Notes: generated from the letters alone by a model not told the origin. Positions 1 to 6,673 are shown, counted from the first letter of the stretch. The stretch: DNA of 7,527 nucleotides from Salinirussus sp. (GCA_028275005.1 JAQCNN010000134.1:1-7527); one strand, 5' to 3'. Numbers and translations: made by a program.

Positions 1-2
1 CG

Positions 3-950
3 ATTCGCCTGTCGGGGCCGACCCTCGGCACCGGGCTACGCGTGGCAGGGTTCGTGCTCGCAGCCCTCCTCCTCGCCGTTGTGCTCTCGACGCTCGGGGG
101 GCCGGGGGCGTCCGAGCCGACAGCCCCGGCGGCGGGTATCGACGCGGCGTCGAGCGGGGCCGGCGGCGCTGCCGAGGTCACCGCAGCCGTCTCCACCGAG
201 GACGACGCCGAGTTCCCTGACACGTACCCCCAGGGAACGGCCGACGTGCTCCCCCCCGGCATCTCGGAGGACGGGGTCGACGACGCCGCGGTCCTGGGTC
301 GGGCACACAGCCAGCGCCTGGAGGGGCGGTCATACGCGCTCAGGCTCACACGCCACCAGCCGGCCGCAAACGGGAGCACAGCACCGGCCGACCCCAGTGT
401 CGACCGGTATCTCTTCGGTTCGCTCCCACAGCCGGGGGTAACCCACAGCTCGATGTTCGCCGTCGCCGGCGACGCCTACCGGTCGAGGGCGACCCTCCAG
501 GCCGACGGCACCACCAGGCGGGCGAGTGTCTACTTCACGGACGGTGAGTGGCACGTCGCGGCCCCGCTGTACGGGAACACGTCCTTTCGGTCGGCACCCG
601 TCAGTGGCTCCGTTGGCCCGCTTCCGGAGACGTTTCGCACCGAGGTCGTCGACCGGTATCTCTCCACGCCGGAGACCGAGCTGACGGGAACGGTCGAGCG
701 CGACGGTCGCCGGCTGTACCGTCTCGTCGCCAGCGGGACGCCGCGGCCGTTTCCCGACACGTTCACCCGGAACTACACCGCCGTCGCGCTGGTCGACAAC
801 CGCGGGGTGGTCCACAACCTCTCGGCCAGCTACGACCTCGTCAGCGACGACGACCGGGCGACCGTCGAGACCACGGTCTCCTACGGCTCGTTCGGGGAGG
901 TTGGGGTACGGCCGCCGCCCTGGTACATCAACCGGTTCGACGGGGAGTAG
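3..950 (+). CDS. DUF7537-like secreted/membrane-anchored protein, 5' partial
   Basis: Function unknown; probably acts outside the membrane. The frame is open to the left edge. A GTG at 42 could be the start, but it would leave the hydrophobic segment (AGFVLAALLLAVVL) without the positive residues usually found before it. The in-frame upstream codons supply arginines (RLSGPTLGTGLR), so I think the true start lies outside the window. After the hydrophobic segment comes a low-complexity Ala/Thr/Glu/Asp linker, then a folded domain ending in the pattern seen in haloarchaeal DUF7537 proteins: GRRLYRLVASG, VDNRGVVHNLSASYD, a beta-rich stretch, and PPPWY just before the C-terminus. I see no lipobox cysteine, unlike many relatives, so anchoring would be by an uncleaved helix or by release after signal cleavage. 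At least four N-x-S/T sequons (NGS, NTS, NYT, NLS) fit an exported, possibly glycosylated protein. The family call rests on remembered C-terminal motifs. Confidence 0.75.
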   Translation: MRLSGPTLGTGLRVAGFVLAALLLAVVLSTLGGPGASEPTAPAAGIDAASSGAGGAAEVTAAVSTEDDAEFPDTYPQGTADVLPPGISEDGVDDAAVLGRAHSQRLEGRSYALRLTRHQPAANGSTAPADPSVDRYLFGSLPQPGVTHSSMFAVAGDAYRSRATLQADGTTRRASVYFTDGEWHVAAPLYGNTSFRSAPVSGSVGPLPETFRTEVVDRYLSTPETELTGTVERDGRRLYRLVASGTPRPFPDTFTRNYTAVALVDNRGVVHNLSASYDLVSDDDRATVETTVSYGSFGEVGVRPPPWYINRFDGE

Positions 951-956
951 CGCCAC

Positions 957-964
957 GCTTTTTG
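957..964 (+). promoter_or_regulatory. Putative TATA element of the DUF502 gene
   Basis: A T-rich run (GCTTTTTG) is centred about 26 bases before the ATG at 987, the spacing expected for a leaderless haloarchaeal transcript. It lies just after the stop codon of the preceding gene, so the same T run could also help end that gene's transcript. The match to a TATA box is only moderate. Confidence 0.45.
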
Positions 965-986
965 TCGGTTCGGCCGGACGTTATGC

Positions 987-1652
987 ATGGGAGTAACGAG
1001 GACGATCAGGACGAGTCTTATCGCCGGGATTGCGCTCATCGCCCCGCTCGTGGTGACGGTCATCGCCTTCCAGTTCGTCTTCGGCTGGATACGCGGATTC
1101 CTGGCCCCGCTCATCGAGGGCACCGGGCTCCGGTCGCTCACCGGGAACATCGACATCATCGCCGAGGTGGTCGCGCTGGCCTTTCTGGTGGTGGTTATCG
1201 CCATCCTCGGCTATCTGGCACAGCGCAGGGCCGGCGCGTACGTCTTTGGGGTGGTCGACCGGCTGATCGGGCTGGTCCCGATCCTGAGTGTCGTGTACAA
1301 CGGCGTCCGGCAGGTCTCGGACGCGCTGACCCGCCAGGAGAGTCGCTTCGAGAGCGTCGTCCTCGTCGAGTACCCCCGTGTCGGTGTCTACTCGTTTGGT
1401 TTCGTCACCGCCGAGACCTCCGACGCCGCGTCCCCGCCCGACGAGGAGACCTACAACGTCTACATGCCGGGCAGCCCCAACCCGACACAGGGCCGTCTGT
1501 TGTTCGTTCCCGAACGGGAGCTCTACCCGGTCGACCTGACGGTCTCCCGGGCGCTCCGCCTGCTCGTGACTACCGGCATCGCCGAGAACCAGGCGGAGAT
1601 GGAACGGCTCCACGAGGAGGTCGCGGACGAGGACGTCGAGATCAGGTTCTGA
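987..1652 (+). CDS. DUF502 family membrane protein
   Basis: A 221-aa integral membrane protein of the DUF502 family, whose biochemical role is not established. Two hydrophobic helices are visible, about residues 10-33 and 56-77, followed by a conserved amphipathic stretch (VFGVVDRLIGLVPILSVVYN, 86-105) and a soluble domain. The soluble part carries the family hallmark PGSPNPTQG (161-169) and then VDLTVSRALRLLVTTG (182-197), which matches the usual 'PNPTSG ... alk.vvSgG' ending. The C-terminus is acidic. The length fits the family. The start at 987 is supported by a TATA-like run 26 bases upstream; an out-of-frame ATG at 983 opens only a shadow frame. The gene is followed, after 42 bases, by the convergent GNAT gene. 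The family assignment is firm, the function unknown. Confidence 0.93.
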   Translation: MGVTRTIRTSLIAGIALIAPLVVTVIAFQFVFGWIRGFLAPLIEGTGLRSLTGNIDIIAEVVALAFLVVVIAILGYLAQRRAGAYVFGVVDRLIGLVPILSVVYNGVRQVSDALTRQESRFESVVLVEYPRVGVYSFGFVTAETSDAASPPDEETYNVYMPGSPNPTQGRLLFVPERELYPVDLTVSRALRLLVTTGIAENQAEMERLHEEVADEDVEIRF

Positions 1653-1694
1653 CCGCCGGCGAAAGGTGTCCCGGCTGCCCCCCGACGGCTACGC

Positions 1695-2420
1695 CTACAT
1701 GTACGCGGAGTCCCAGCGCGTGGGTTTGCGGGCGTTCCCACAGGCGTCACACTGGATCCGCCCCATCGGGTCCATCGCGTTCGAGAGACTCTCGCAGTTC
1801 GAACACCAGTAGCCGTACAGGTCCTCGGCGCTCTCGTTGGCGTAGACAACATCAAACGGCGCCACCGACCCCCGCTCCTGGTCCTCGTGGTCGACGTAGA
1901 CAGTCCGGTCGTCCCCTTCGACGGCCTCCAGACGGGGCTGTTCGTCCTCGGCGTAGATGTTCTCGACGTGGGGGGTTCCGTCGATGTCGACCTCGGTCTC
2001 ACCGACCTTTATCAGGCCCCGTCGCTCGTAGAAGCCGTTTCCGTCGGCGTTGTCGGCGAGCACGCGCGCCCGAAGCGTGGTGGCACCGCGGTTGGCCAGC
2101 CGGTCACGGGTGGCCTCGTACAGCTGTTTCCCGTAGTCCTCGCTGCGGTAGTCCGGGTCGATGTGGAGCCACAGTAACTCGGCGGTCTCCTCGCCCGTGA
2201 CGACGCTGTCGGTGAAGCCGACGACCTGGTCGTCGTGTTCGGCCACCAGCAACAGCTTTCCGTCGTCCTCGAGGACCGCTGTCAGCCGGTCCTCGTCGTA
2301 CCACTCCTGGATCGCCCCGACGATCGTCTTTGGGTCAAGCGAGTACGACGCCTGCATCGACCGCCGCGCGACATCCCGGACCGCCGGTCTGTCTCCCGGC
2401 CTTGCGATACGAATATTCAT
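1695..2420 (-). CDS. GNAT N-acetyltransferase fused to a C-terminal DUF5816-type zinc ribbon
   Basis: A 241-aa protein with two parts. Residues 1-157 form a GNAT acetyltransferase fold, expected to move an acetyl group from acetyl-CoA to an unknown amine: the N-terminal strand NIRIARPGD, the strand-4 and acetyl-CoA loop region ELLWLHIDPDYRSEDYGKQL (81-100), and the C-terminal motif NGFYERRGL (128-136). The loop reads RSEDYG where RGxGxG is usual, so two glycines are replaced. Residues 173-241 form a small domain with CSNC (206-209) and CDAC (224-227), spaced CX2C-X14-CX2C and likely binding zinc; a stand-alone homologue lies at 6353-6592. An acidic linker joins the parts. I chose the ATG at 2420 because a clear TATA element sits 27 bases upstream; a frame extension to 2471 would run through that promoter. 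The substrate cannot be read from the sequence, and the zinc ribbon could bind protein or nucleic acid. Confidence 0.9.
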   Translation of the reverse strand: MNIRIARPGDRPAVRDVARRSMQASYSLDPKTIVGAIQEWYDEDRLTAVLEDDGKLLLVAEHDDQVVGFTDSVVTGEETAELLWLHIDPDYRSEDYGKQLYEATRDRLANRGATTLRARVLADNADGNGFYERRGLIKVGETEVDIDGTPHVENIYAEDEQPRLEAVEGDDRTVYVDHEDQERGSVAPFDVVYANESAEDLYGYWCSNCESLSNAMDPMGRIQCDACGNARKPTRWDSAYM

Positions 2421-2442
2421 ACTGTGACGCACGCACGGCATC

Positions 2443-2451
2443 ATAATAAAT
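2443..2451 (-). promoter_or_regulatory. TATA element of the GNAT gene
   Basis: On the minus strand this reads ATTTATTAT, centred about 27 bases before the ATG at 2420, in an otherwise GC-rich stretch. It is a good haloarchaeal TATA box and predicts a leaderless message, which argues against the longer open frame that starts at 2471. Confidence 0.7.
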
Positions 2452-2629
2452 GCCCACCACCTGGCAGCCATAGCTCGGACCCCGGCATCCGGGCTCCTGT
2501 CAACCGTCAGTCGGGAACTCCGATCTGCCCGTTCGGACAGCGCTCACCCGATTGTCGTAACGCTAAAGAGTCAAACAGACCTTCAGACGAGCAAGATGAA
2601 CAACGCACGTGTCGTTTGGCGGTGGTACT
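2452..2629. other. Divergent intergenic region between GNAT and HD genes
   Basis: This stretch holds the promoter region of the HD gene and the upstream side of the GNAT promoter. The best plus-strand TATA candidate is the weak CTAAAG at 2563-2568, about 30 bases before an ATG at 2596 that opens a 14-codon frame (stop TGA at 2638-2640). No RNA gene, inverted repeat of note or operator could be recognised by eye. Confidence 0.4.
2621..2626 (+). promoter_or_regulatory. Possible ribosome binding site of the HD gene
   Basis: GGTGGT lies three bases before the GTG at 2630. The spacing is short, but it resembles the anti-16S complementary core and helps choose 2630 over the in-frame GTG at 2609, which has no such site before it. 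This is weak evidence, since many haloarchaeal genes lack such sites. Confidence 0.3.
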
Positions 2630-3307
2630 GTGGGTGTTGAGATCCGAGAGTCGCCGGTCTCCGAGACGGAGTTCGCGGCGATGAAGGAGTTCGTCCGCGA
2701 CTACCTGACCGCGAGCGTCGAGAGCGAGCAGGGGGGCGGGCGGATGCGGTGGTACCCCTGGCACTCCGCGGAGTACCGATTCAACCACATCCTGAACGTG
2801 GTCGAACTCTCGGCGGAGATCGCCGAGGCCGAGGGGGCAAACGTCGATATCACCCGTGTGGCCGCCCTCTTTCACGATATCGCCAAGCTAGAGGTCGAGC
2901 AAGACGCCCACGCCGAGGAGGGTGCCCGGCTCGCCCGCGAGTATCTGACCGCACACTGTGACTACCCGGACTCCTTTACCGACCAGGTCTGTACCGCCGT
3001 CCGGGACCACTCCTACCAGGGGGACCTGACGAACCTGCCCCTGGAGACGCAGTGTCTCGTCGAGGCCGACGTCCTCGACAAGGTCGGGGCAAACGGCGCG
3101 GCACTGATGCTGTTGCGGATGGGCTACGAGTCTCGCACCCACATGGACGCCGCCGAGATGGTCGGCCGGGTGCTCGAGCGTGGCCAGGACGCAAAGGACC
3201 GCATCGAGAGCCAGACCGCCTACGACATCGCCCACCAGCGGCTGAAGCGGGTCGTCTGGTTCCGCGAGTGGCTCGAGGACGAGGTCGCCGATATCGGCCT
3301 GGAGTAG
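2630..3307 (+). CDS. HD domain-containing protein (putative metal-dependent phosphohydrolase)
   Basis: A 225-aa cytosolic protein of the HD superfamily, which hydrolyses phosphate esters of nucleotides or related molecules using bound metal; the substrate here is unknown. Visible metal-ligand candidates are H53 (FNHILNVVEL), H82-D83 (ALFHDIAKLE) and D147 (VEADVLDK). Additional conserved histidines at 94 (DAHAEEG) and 127 (VRDHSYQ) suggest the fuller H-HD-H-H-D set that can hold two metals. The segment RWYPWHSAEYRFNH (40-53) before the first ligand and LLRMGYESRTHMDAAE (161-176) after the last look characteristic of the haloarchaeal version. I prefer the GTG at 2630 (product MGVEIRESPV) because GGTGGT at 2621-2626 could act as a ribosome binding site; a GTG at 2609 would add seven Gly-rich residues. 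It has no operon partner: the upstream gene is divergent and the next is convergent. Confidence 0.88.
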   Translation: MGVEIRESPVSETEFAAMKEFVRDYLTASVESEQGGGRMRWYPWHSAEYRFNHILNVVELSAEIAEAEGANVDITRVAALFHDIAKLEVEQDAHAEEGARLAREYLTAHCDYPDSFTDQVCTAVRDHSYQGDLTNLPLETQCLVEADVLDKVGANGAALMLLRMGYESRTHMDAAEMVGRVLERGQDAKDRIESQTAYDIAHQRLKRVVWFREWLEDEVADIGLE

Positions 3308-3346
3308 CCGACACGAGACCCCTGCCGTCGACCCCGAAGCTGTGGC

Positions 3347-4027
3347 TCACAGCAGTAGGCGTGTGGCGTCCCAGAGAAAGGCAACACCGAAGCCCGCGAG
3401 CACCACCGCACTCACCCCGGTCACGACCGGTGTCGCCCGGCCGACGCGCCGTGTCCCGGCCACGAGCAGCGCCGGAAAGCCGACGATCCAGACCACAATC
3501 CCCCCGAACAGCCCCACCAGCAGCGCCGGGCTCCCGGTCCTGACGACCAGCAGGCCCGCGAGCGCGTCACCGACGTAGGGGGTCTCCCCGAGCACGTCTA
3601 CGGTCCCCGGCTGGAGGAGGCCAACGCCGACGGTGAGCCAGAAGACGACCTGGTAGGGGTTGGTCAGTGCCAGCACCAGCGCCTTCCGGAAGCCGGCGCT
3701 CCTCCCCGATGTCTCCTCCGGGGCGAGCGTAGCCGTCACATCGCGGGCGGCGCCGTAGGCAAAGTACAGCATCAGGAGCCCGCCGGCCCCGACCATCCCT
3801 GCCCGCAACAGCGGGACACGGTCGACGACGGCCACCACGCCGGCCACCGAGAGCAGGAAGAAGGCGACGTCGGCGGTCATCGCGCCGAGGCCGGCGGTGA
3901 AGCCGGCCCGCCAGCCGTAGACGACACTCTCCTCGGCGATGACGGCGTTCATCGGGCCCGGCGGGGCCGCGAGCGCGAGCCCAAAGACGGCACCGGCGAG
4001 CAGCGTCGTGACCGTCTCGAGGACCAT
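3347..4027 (-). CDS. LysE family transporter
   Basis: A 226-aa integral membrane protein of the LysE/RhtB exporter superfamily, which exports amino acids or other small solutes in exchange for protons or ions. The family signature is clear: an N-terminal helix ending in APPGPMNA (21-28), a second conserved stretch GWRAGFTAGLGAMTADV (38-54), and ALTNPYQVVFW (120-130) opening the second half. About six hydrophobic helices can be counted, and the length is normal. A polar loop at about 95-113 separates the two halves. The ATG at 4027 has a TATA element 27 bases upstream, so the gene is likely expressed independently of the DUF2238 gene that ends only 30 bases before it. Its 3' end faces the HD gene with a 39-base gap. 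The substrate cannot be predicted from this sequence. Confidence 0.92.
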   Translation of the reverse strand: MVLETVTTLLAGAVFGLALAAPPGPMNAVIAEESVVYGWRAGFTAGLGAMTADVAFFLLSVAGVVAVVDRVPLLRAGMVGAGGLLMLYFAYGAARDVTATLAPEETSGRSAGFRKALVLALTNPYQVVFWLTVGVGLLQPGTVDVLGETPYVGDALAGLLVVRTGSPALLVGLFGGIVVWIVGFPALLVAGTRRVGRATPVVTGVSAVVLAGFGVAFLWDATRLLL

Positions 4028-4050
4028 CCACCCCGATTTGAGGGGGGCGG

Positions 4051-4058
4051 AATAAAAT
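4051..4058 (-). promoter_or_regulatory. TATA element of the LysE-family gene
   Basis: On the minus strand this reads ATTTTATT, centred about 27 bases before the ATG at 4027. It touches the stop codon of the DUF2238 gene (4058-4060), so the promoter sits exactly at the boundary. This implies separate transcription of the exporter even though the two genes are close and co-directional. Confidence 0.65.
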
Positions 4059-4720
4059 CAGCCCGGCTTCCGGGCGTCGAGTTGCTGTTCGATGTAGCCG
4101 GCGACGTCGGTCAGGTGGACGGTACCCCAGACAGCGACGATAACGGCGCCGATGGTGTCGAAGACCAGGTCGAGCATCGTGTCGTCGAGCCCGTACTGGG
4201 TGAGCAGCGCCCGGTTGCCCGCCGCGCGTGCGGCCTCACCCAGGCCGAACTCGATGACCTCCCAGAACACGCCAAAGGCGAGGACGAACAGGAGGATAAA
4301 GACGAAGGTGAACCGCGGCGGCAGCACGATATCCTCGGTGTGGGCGTCGAAGGCGCGTGCGGTCGCGTACCCGACGCCCGCGACGACAGAGGCCGAGAGC
4401 GCGTGGGTGAGGTGGTCCCACCACGGAACCGAGCCGTAGAGATTCGTCTCGCTGCCCGGCAGCCCGAGGACGCCAAAGGCGTGCAGAAAGACCGCACTCG
4501 TGATCCAGAGTGTCAGTGCCGGGTCCATCGGGATGTCGTAGTCCCGTTCGAGCACCGGCGGCAACTGCGTGACGAACAGCCCGACCCCGGCGTTGACGAC
4601 AACCGTCGTCGAGCCCTGGTAGAGCCCGACAGAGAGGATACCAACTAGCCCAATCTCCATCGCCCAGGCGGCCTGCTTCTGCCGGCGCCGGCCGACCCGG
4701 AGCCGGTCACGGAGCCTCAT
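4058..4720 (-). CDS. DUF2238-family membrane protein
   Basis: A 220-aa multi-pass membrane protein that looks like the DUF2238 (YjdF-like) family, whose function is unknown. After a basic N-terminus (RLRDRLRVGRRR) there are about six hydrophobic segments. Conserved-looking polar residues sit within or beside them: W100-W101-D102-H103-x-x-H106 (WWDHLTH), H127, W153-E154-V-I-E157 (WEVIEF) and DDTMLDLVFDT (179-189). This pattern resembles a membrane-embedded metal site, but metal binding is an inference. The start at 4720 lies 24 bases after the stop of the 203-aa membrane protein gene, so the two are probably cotranscribed and perhaps translationally linked. An internal ATG at residue 21 would drop the basic segment and is less likely. 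The neighbouring upstream protein appears to be a diverged relative. Confidence 0.82.
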   Translation of the reverse strand: MRLRDRLRVGRRRQKQAAWAMEIGLVGILSVGLYQGSTTVVVNAGVGLFVTQLPPVLERDYDIPMDPALTLWITSAVFLHAFGVLGLPGSETNLYGSVPWWDHLTHALSASVVAGVGYATARAFDAHTEDIVLPPRFTFVFILLFVLAFGVFWEVIEFGLGEAARAAGNRALLTQYGLDDTMLDLVFDTIGAVIVAVWGTVHLTDVAGYIEQQLDARKPG

Positions 4721-4744
4721 GGCTCCCCCGACTGTGCCGGCACA

Positions 4745-5356
4745 TCAGTCGCCCCCTAGCCGACGTCGGACCCCTGCCCGACGGCGGATATACAGCTCGA
4801 AGACGACCCCCGCAAGCACGCCCGCGACGGTCGAGGCAACGAACTCGAGCATCAGACCCCGCTCGATGGCGTGTTCGCTCAGCGCAGGGTCCAGCAGGAA
4901 CCCGGTGCCCACCCAGAGGTCGACCGTCCACCGGAGGACAGCCCACACCCCCGCGATACCCATCGTCGCGATGGCGACGAACGCCACCGCAAACGAGGGC
5001 GACATCGAGACTGCGGTGAACGCGTGCAGTTCGACAGCGACGATCAGTGCGAGCGCGGCCACCGAGAGGTATGTCCCCACCCGGCTGGTCACCTGGAGGG
5101 TGGCGACACTGCGCCCGAGGACCGGCAGTCCGGCGAGTGCGAGCACCTCCCAGGGGAGCATCACCCCCGGTTCCCCGGAGACGAGCGGCGGCAAAAGCGC
5201 GATAGCGGCCACCGCAGCGGCGAATACACCCCACAGCAGGTCGCCGGTCAGCACCGAGCCGACGGCGGTGAGCCCGACCCCGGCGACGACGACCCACCCG
5301 AGCACCGCGTTGAGGTGTTCGTCGCGTAACAGCCGGTCGATGGTCGTCTCCTCCAT
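4745..5356 (-). CDS. Membrane protein, likely diverged DUF2238-type paralogue
   Basis: A 203-aa membrane protein that I cannot place confidently in a named family. About six hydrophobic segments are visible, with a short acidic N-terminus (MEETTIDRLLRDEHL) and a basic C-terminal tail (RRRAGVRRRLGGD). Its second half lines up with the downstream DUF2238 protein: H111 with H127, W138 with W153, and MLEFVASTVAGVLAGVV (169-185) with MLDLVFDTIGAVIVAVW. However, the WWDHLTH motif is absent, WEVIEF reads WAVLRW, and DDT reads RGL, so most candidate metal ligands are gone. I chose the ATG at 5356; a GTG at 5365 would add only three residues. The gene starts 37 bases after the hydrolase gene ends and stops 24 bases before the DUF2238 gene, consistent with an operon. 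A weak TATA-like CTTTCA about 26 bases before the ATG could give extra expression. Confidence 0.75.
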   Translation of the reverse strand: MEETTIDRLLRDEHLNAVLGWVVVAGVGLTAVGSVLTGDLLWGVFAAAVAAIALLPPLVSGEPGVMLPWEVLALAGLPVLGRSVATLQVTSRVGTYLSVAALALIVAVELHAFTAVSMSPSFAVAFVAIATMGIAGVWAVLRWTVDLWVGTGFLLDPALSEHAIERGLMLEFVASTVAGVLAGVVFELYIRRRAGVRRRLGGD

Positions 5357-5393
5357 GCGTCTCACTCGACGGCGAGCCCTGAAAGCGTACCGC

Positions 5394-6299
5394 TCAGACC
5401 AACGAGTAGCCGACCGCGTACGCCAGCCCGGCCAGCGTGACCGCGGCGAGCCCGGTCGCGACCGCCGGCAGCGGCTCTGGGCGCCGGCTCATCGGGACGC
5501 CGACGAGACCGACTGCCAGCACGCTGACGACGAACGGGGGGGCAGTCTCGACGGTTGGGGCCGGGATTGCGAGCACCGCGGCCGCGTAGCCCGCCCCGAC
5601 TGTGGCCCGCGGCCTGACGACCGCCCGCACCTGCTGTCCGCGGAGTCGGAGGAGGACCACCAGCGCCAGCCAGATAACCGCAAGCTCGACGAAGAAGGCC
5701 ACGAGCAGGTGGACCGTCGGGTCCGGTGACAGCACGACCCGTTCGGTGACGACCTGCCACCCCAGCGGGTACAGAAGCTCCGGCGGCCCGCCGGCCAGCA
5801 GGTCCCCGAAGGGGTGTGAGAGGAGGCCGACCCCGGCGAGCCCGGCCACCGCCCGGGGGCCAAAGTCTAGCCGCTCGGCGGCCAGTGTGACCCCCAGGCC
5901 GGCGGCGACGAGGACCCCGACCATCGCTCCGGTGCGTGGCCCGCCGGTCAGCCAGGGGACCCCGACCAGGCCCCCGGCCCCCGTGAGGGCGGCCGCGAGC
6001 GCCACCCGGTGTCGGCGGGCGCGCCAGGCGCCGAGTACGGCAGCCAGGACCCCGCCCACGACCAGCGAGTGGGTCACCGAGCGGTGGAGGGTGTCGGTGG
6101 CCGCCCAGAACGACTCCGCGGCGCCACCGACAGTCGTGGCCTGTCCGGCGCCGAGCACCGCAAACAGCATGTCAACGTCCGGGGCGGTCGCGAACGCGCC
6201 CGCCAGGGCTCCCGCCAGCAGCGCGCGCTCGCTGGGGAGTCGACGGGCCCCGAGGCCGGCGACGACGGCAAACGCCAGCAGCCCGTGCCCGACAAACAT
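5394..6299 (-). CDS. YdjM-type membrane-bound metal-dependent hydrolase
   Basis: A 301-aa membrane protein resembling the YdjM / DUF457 family, annotated as membrane-bound metal-dependent hydrolases though the reaction is not known. The expected metal-ligand candidates are present in order: H5 (FVGHG), D41 and D43 (APDVDML), H72 and H77 (LHRSVTHS), and H162 and D166 (SHPFGDLL), followed by ELLYPLGW (174-181), which is typical of the family. Roughly eight to ten hydrophobic segments run through the protein, and the last third (about 225-301) is purely hydrophobic and poorly conserved in my judgement. The ATG at 6299 is supported by a strong TATA box 25 bases upstream. The frame stays open to 6677, but that extension overlaps the zinc-ribbon gene and its promoter and is spurious. 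It is the first gene of the probable three-gene membrane operon. Confidence 0.88.
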   Translation of the reverse strand: MFVGHGLLAFAVVAGLGARRLPSERALLAGALAGAFATAPDVDMLFAVLGAGQATTVGGAAESFWAATDTLHRSVTHSLVVGGVLAAVLGAWRARRHRVALAAALTGAGGLVGVPWLTGGPRTGAMVGVLVAAGLGVTLAAERLDFGPRAVAGLAGVGLLSHPFGDLLAGGPPELLYPLGWQVVTERVVLSPDPTVHLLVAFFVELAVIWLALVVLLRLRGQQVRAVVRPRATVGAGYAAAVLAIPAPTVETAPPFVVSVLAVGLVGVPMSRRPEPLPAVATGLAAVTLAGLAYAVGYSLV

Positions 6300-6319
6300 G
6301 GTCGATATTCGGCCGCCTG

Positions 6320-6329
6320 ATATATAAGG
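6320..6329 (-). promoter_or_regulatory. TATA element of the YdjM-type gene/operon
   Basis: On the minus strand this reads CCTTATATAT, the best TATA box in the window, centred about 25 bases before the ATG at 6299. It lies between that ATG and the stop of the zinc-ribbon gene at 6353. It probably drives the hydrolase gene and the two membrane protein genes after it. Confidence 0.75.
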
Positions 6330-6352
6330 TCGCCCGTGCCGGTCGTCGGGGG

Positions 6353-6592
6353 TTACTCGTGGGCGGCGTCCCACTCCTCGGCTTTCGTCCGGTTCGAACA
6401 CCGGTTGCACTCGACCCGCCCCATCGAGTCGACGGCGTTGTCCAGTGTGTGGCAGTTCCCGCAGTAAAACCCCCAGCGGGTCTCCCGGTCGGCGTCGCTG
6501 TAGACGACATAGTACGACGCCTTCGAGCCGCGGCGCGCCGGCTGTTCGTCGCGGTACAGTGTCGCCCCGTCCGGGCCAGCGACCGGTTCCAT
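6353..6592 (-). CDS. DUF5816-type stand-alone zinc-ribbon protein
   Basis: A 79-aa acidic cytosolic protein of a haloarchaeal small zinc-ribbon family, function unknown. It carries CGNC (44-47) and CNRC (62-65), spaced CX2C-X14-CX2C, with NAVDSMGR between the pairs and a WD near the C-terminus. Residues 11-79 align without gaps with the last 69 residues of the GNAT fusion protein at 1695-2420, with 29 identical positions by hand count, so the two domains are homologous. I chose the ATG at 6592 because a TATA-like element lies 26 bases upstream; the frame is open to 6664, but the extra residues would include that promoter. The next gene on the same strand (hydrolase) has its own promoter. The UspA-like gene is divergent. 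A role in protein-protein or nucleic-acid contacts is possible but not shown. Confidence 0.85.
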   Translation of the reverse strand: MEPVAGPDGATLYRDEQPARRGSKASYYVVYSDADRETRWGFYCGNCHTLDNAVDSMGRVECNRCSNRTKAEEWDAAHE

Positions 6593-6614
6593 GGCCACGC
6601 TTGCCCGGCCAGGG

Positions 6615-6622
6615 GTAAAAGA
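6615..6622 (-). promoter_or_regulatory. TATA element of the zinc-ribbon gene
   Basis: On the minus strand this reads TCTTTTAC, centred about 26 bases before the ATG at 6592. It predicts a leaderless transcript and supports the short 79-aa product. Confidence 0.6.
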
Positions 6623-6673
6623 CGTGTCCCCTCGCTGTTGCTCTTGCCGGACTACGCGAGGCAAAGCCGTGTC

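Noticed and set aside
881..1613. Minus-strand frames opposite the DUF502 gene
   Set aside because: The DUF502 family motifs on the plus strand are unambiguous; the antisense frames contain no domain and have a charged composition caused by reading high-GC codons backwards.
548..2200. Long plus-strand open frame of 550 codons
   Set aside because: It runs across the end of the secreted protein gene, all of the DUF502 gene and much of the GNAT gene in other frames, is extremely Arg/Pro-rich, and shows no family motif; this is typical of a GC-rich shadow frame.
2421..2471. Longer N-terminus for the GNAT protein
   Set aside because: The 17 extra residues would be encoded by the promoter element ATTTATTAT itself, and the GNAT fold begins directly at MNIRI.
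4719..5729. Plus-strand open frame of 336 codons opposite the membrane genes
   Set aside because: It is Ser/Thr/Arg/Pro-rich low complexity, antisense to two genes with clear membrane-protein character, and lacks a promoter or recognisable domain.
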